Origin: UBA1535 sp964371035
Lineage (GTDB): Bacteria; Bacillota; Clostridia; Tissierellales; Sedimentibacteraceae
Direction: 5' to 3'
Assembly (NCBI GenBank): GCA_964371035.1
Contig: CAYJLG010000006.1
Span: 1 to 64,000, forward strand
Length of the DNA: 64,000 bases
Position numbers and translations under genes: made by a program. The notes beneath the pieces are model-generated. The model searched no databases. It had not been told where the DNA came from and saw only the letters and a list, made by a program, of their open reading frames with translations. Positions 62,243-64,000 of this stretch are shown one piece after another (within the stretch, counting starts at the first letter, position 1; each line of letters begins with the position of its first letter).

Positions 62243-64000
62243 CTATTTTTTGTTGCTAAAAAATTTTATCAATTCAACTACAGGAATTACTGTGACCGCT
62301 AATCCTATAGATAAAAAGTATTCATTTATACTTAGTGGAGCAAGGCTAAACGCATTTGCTAAAAATGGCACAAACATAACTAACGTTGTTAAAACTAAGC
62401 TCATTATCATTGCACCGTACAAATATTTATTGTGTGATTTCAGACTAAATACACTCTTTGTAGTACTTCTCATGTTGAATGAATGGAATATTTCAGCCAT
62501 ATTCATAGTTAAAAATGCCATTGTTATACCATGATGGCTGCTAGCTATTTCCCATACGCCGCTCTCTAAGTAATGACCTATAAAATAAGCAGCAAGTGTT
62601 AATAGTGCAACGTAAATACCTTGATATACGACATTAACCCCTAATCCTCCAGCAAATATGCCTTCACTCTTATTTCTTGGAGGTCTAGTCATGATATCTG
62701 GCTCAGCCTTTTCCATTCCTAATGCTACTGCAGGAAAAGTATCTGTTATTAAATTTATCCAAAGCAGGTGTACAGGTTCTAAGATAACAAATCCAAAAAT
62801 TGTAGCTACAAAAATACTAACGACTTCACTTAAATTACTAGCAAGTAAAAATTGAATAGCTTTTTTAATATTGTCATAAATCCGTCTACCTTCTTCAACA
62901 GCATTTACTATAGTAGCAAAATTATCATCGACAAGCACCATATCGGCTACATTTTTAGTTACATCAGTACCAGTGATTCCCATTCCTACACCAATGTCTG
63001 CTGATTTAATACTTGGCGCATCATTTACACCATCACCTGTCATCGCAACAACAAAACCTTTATTTTTCCATGCATTTACAATTCTTACTTTATGTTCTGG
63101 CTGCACTCTAGCATATACGCCAAACTTTTCTATTTCATCGCTTAAATTTTCATCTGAGATTTCATCGAGCATACTTCCAGTAATTGCTTGTGAAGCATCT
63201 GTGATAATTTGAAGTTCTTTTGCTATTGCAATAGCAGTGTCAATATGGTCTCCTGTAATCATTACAGGCCTAATACCTGCTGATTTCGCTTCTTTCACAG
63301 CATCTAATACTTCTGGTCTTACAGGGTCTATCATACCTGTCAATCCTAGAAAAATTAAATCTGTTTCTAACACTTCAGATTCAAACGATACGGGTTGCGT
63401 TTCATAATATTTGCACGCTGCACACAATACTCTTAGTGCTTTATCAGCAAAAACCTTGTTTTGAGCCAAAATTTCGTCTTTATCAGCCTGAGTGATTTCT
63501 CTTACAGTTCCATTTTTTAGAATTTTAGTACAACTTTTTAAAATTTCATCAGGAGCACCTTTGGTGTATTGTATTATACCATCACTTTTTTTGTGAACAG
63601 TACTCATCATCTTTCTTACACTATCAAAAGGAGCTTCTCCTATTCGAGGTTCTTCAGATTTTAAATCTGTTTTATTAAGGCCCAACTTATAAGCGTAATT
63701 AACTAGTGCGCATTCAGTAGGCTCTCCTATCGCACTTCCTTCTTTTAATTCAGCATCACTACATAAAGCCATTGCTTTAGCGATCAGTTCTTCATTTTCA
63801 CCATAATAATCTACAACTGTCATCTTGTTTTGAGTAAGAGTACCTGTTTTATCGCTACAAATAACTTGAGCAGCACCTAAGGTTTCAACTGCTGTAAGTT
63901 TTCTAATAACAGCATTTTTTTCAGACATTCTAGTTACACCTATTGACAAAACTAGTGTAACTACTGTTGCCAATCCTTCAGGAATCGCCGCAACAGCCAA
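62243..64000 (-). CDS. P-type ATPase, calcium-transporting type (C-terminal part, runs off the window)
   Basis: The open frame continues beyond 64000, so only the C-terminal ~585 residues are visible. PEGL in transmembrane helix 4, the phosphorylation motif SDKTGTLTQNK, GAPDEIL, MITGDHIDTA and MTGDGVNDAPSIKSADIG are all intact. The PEGL motif and the C-terminal six-helix block (including the LLWINLITDTFPAVALGME segment) identify a SERCA/PMCA-like type II cation pump, probably exporting Ca2+. The N-terminal actuator and first three helices lie outside. A long hairpin follows the stop. Confidence 0.92.
   Translation of the reverse strand: MAVAAIPEGLATVVTLVLSIGVTRMSEKNAVIRKLTAVETLGAAQVICSDKTGTLTQNKMTVVDYYGENEELIAKAMALCSDAELKEGSAIGEPTECALVNYAYKLGLNKTDLKSEEPRIGEAPFDSVRKMMSTVHKKSDGIIQYTKGAPDEILKSCTKILKNGTVREITQADKDEILAQNKVFADKALRVLCAACKYYETQPVSFESEVLETDLIFLGLTGMIDPVRPEVLDAVKEAKSAGIRPVMITGDHIDTAIAIAKELQIITDASQAITGSMLDEISDENLSDEIEKFGVYARVQPEHKVRIVNAWKNKGFVVAMTGDGVNDAPSIKSADIGVGMGITGTDVTKNVADMVLVDDNFATIVNAVEEGRRIYDNIKKAIQFLLASNLSEVVSIFVATIFGFVILEPVHLLWINLITDTFPAVALGMEKAEPDIMTRPPRNKSEGIFAGGLGVNVVYQGIYVALLTLAAYFIGHYLESGVWEIASSHHGITMAFLTMNMAEIFHSFNMRSTTKSVFSLKSHNKYLYGAMIMSLVLTTLVMFVPFLANAFSLAPLSINEYFLSIGLAVTVIPVVELIKFFSNKK

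Noticed and set aside
62121..62534. Plus-strand frame of 137 codons opposite the ATPase end
   Set aside because: It overlaps the antisense of the ATPase C-terminus and the terminator hairpin; composition is that of a shadow frame.
1..64000. CRISPR arrays, tRNA or rRNA genes, prophage genes
   Set aside because: No spaced direct repeats, no cloverleaf-like or rRNA-like sequence and no phage gene were found on either strand by reading.

Overview
The window is an AT-rich chromosomal segment from a low-GC Gram-positive bacterium, most likely an anaerobic, peptide- and amino-acid-fermenting member of the Clostridia or Tissierellia. The evidence is strong AGGAGG-type ribosome binding sites, sigma-A promoters of the TTGNNN-17-TATAAT type, a whiA-HPr pair, a GerMN-domain lipoprotein-like gene, an S-layer-homology surface protein, a class II (B12-dependent) ribonucleotide reductase and a very large set of peptidases with an Opp-type importer. 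No rRNA, tRNA, phage, CRISPR or IS transposase gene was seen. Species-level assignment is not possible from the sequence alone.

Layout. 1-4.4 kb: an SLH/NHL surface protein, a BTAD-type regulator and the rRNA methyltransferase RlmD. 4.5-13.6 kb: a GerMN protein, then housekeeping genes on the minus strand (HPr, WhiA, a THUMP methyltransferase, a phosphoesterase, a YhaN/YhaO-like nuclease pair, a GNAT acetyltransferase). 13.6-18.7 kb: an MFS transporter, an M18 aminopeptidase-LacI operon, several copies of a non-autonomous inverted-repeat element, and a promoter-driven structured RNA that looks like 6S RNA. 18.7-21.4 kb: an M55 D-aminopeptidase, a YitT protein and an XRE regulator.

21.4-38.3 kb is one apparent minus-strand operon of about 14 genes. 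It begins with the oligopeptide-binding lipoprotein and continues with OppD, B, C and F, a DUF885 peptidase, an aspartoacylase-like M14 enzyme, oligoendopeptidase F, a PAF-acetylhydrolase-like protein, TldD, TldE, an NTF2-like protein, an M32 carboxypeptidase and a second PAF-acetylhydrolase-like protein. It reads as an import-and-digest unit for peptides. Just upstream (38.4-44.8 kb) lie an FAD oxidoreductase, an enolase-superfamily enzyme, an M20 amidohydrolase, a third PAF-acetylhydrolase-like protein and a Glu/Leu-type amino acid dehydrogenase. Three promoters (lacI-M18, M55, dehydrogenase) carry a similar (G/C)AAAACG-type operator, which suggests a LacI regulon for peptide and amino acid use.

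45-59.5 kb is a Tad (type IVb) pilus locus: TadZ, TadA, TadB, TadC, Flp pilin, TadE, a 1159-residue DUF5702/TadG-like protein, a second TadE-like pseudopilin and a prepilin peptidase. After an inserted repeat element it continues with a TPR/WG-repeat protein, an FHA protein and a Hanks-type kinase with odd motifs. 59.6-64 kb holds nrdJ, with a promoter flanked and overlapped by two NrdR boxes, and the 3' part of a P-type calcium-type ATPase that runs off the window.

The most interesting unexplained items are the MITE-like element family (15-bp ends, 8-bp target duplications, conserved internal hairpins), the 6S-like RNA, the peptide super-operon with a catalytically degenerate hydrolase paralogue, and the Tad-linked kinase with a Ser/Thr-rich insert.
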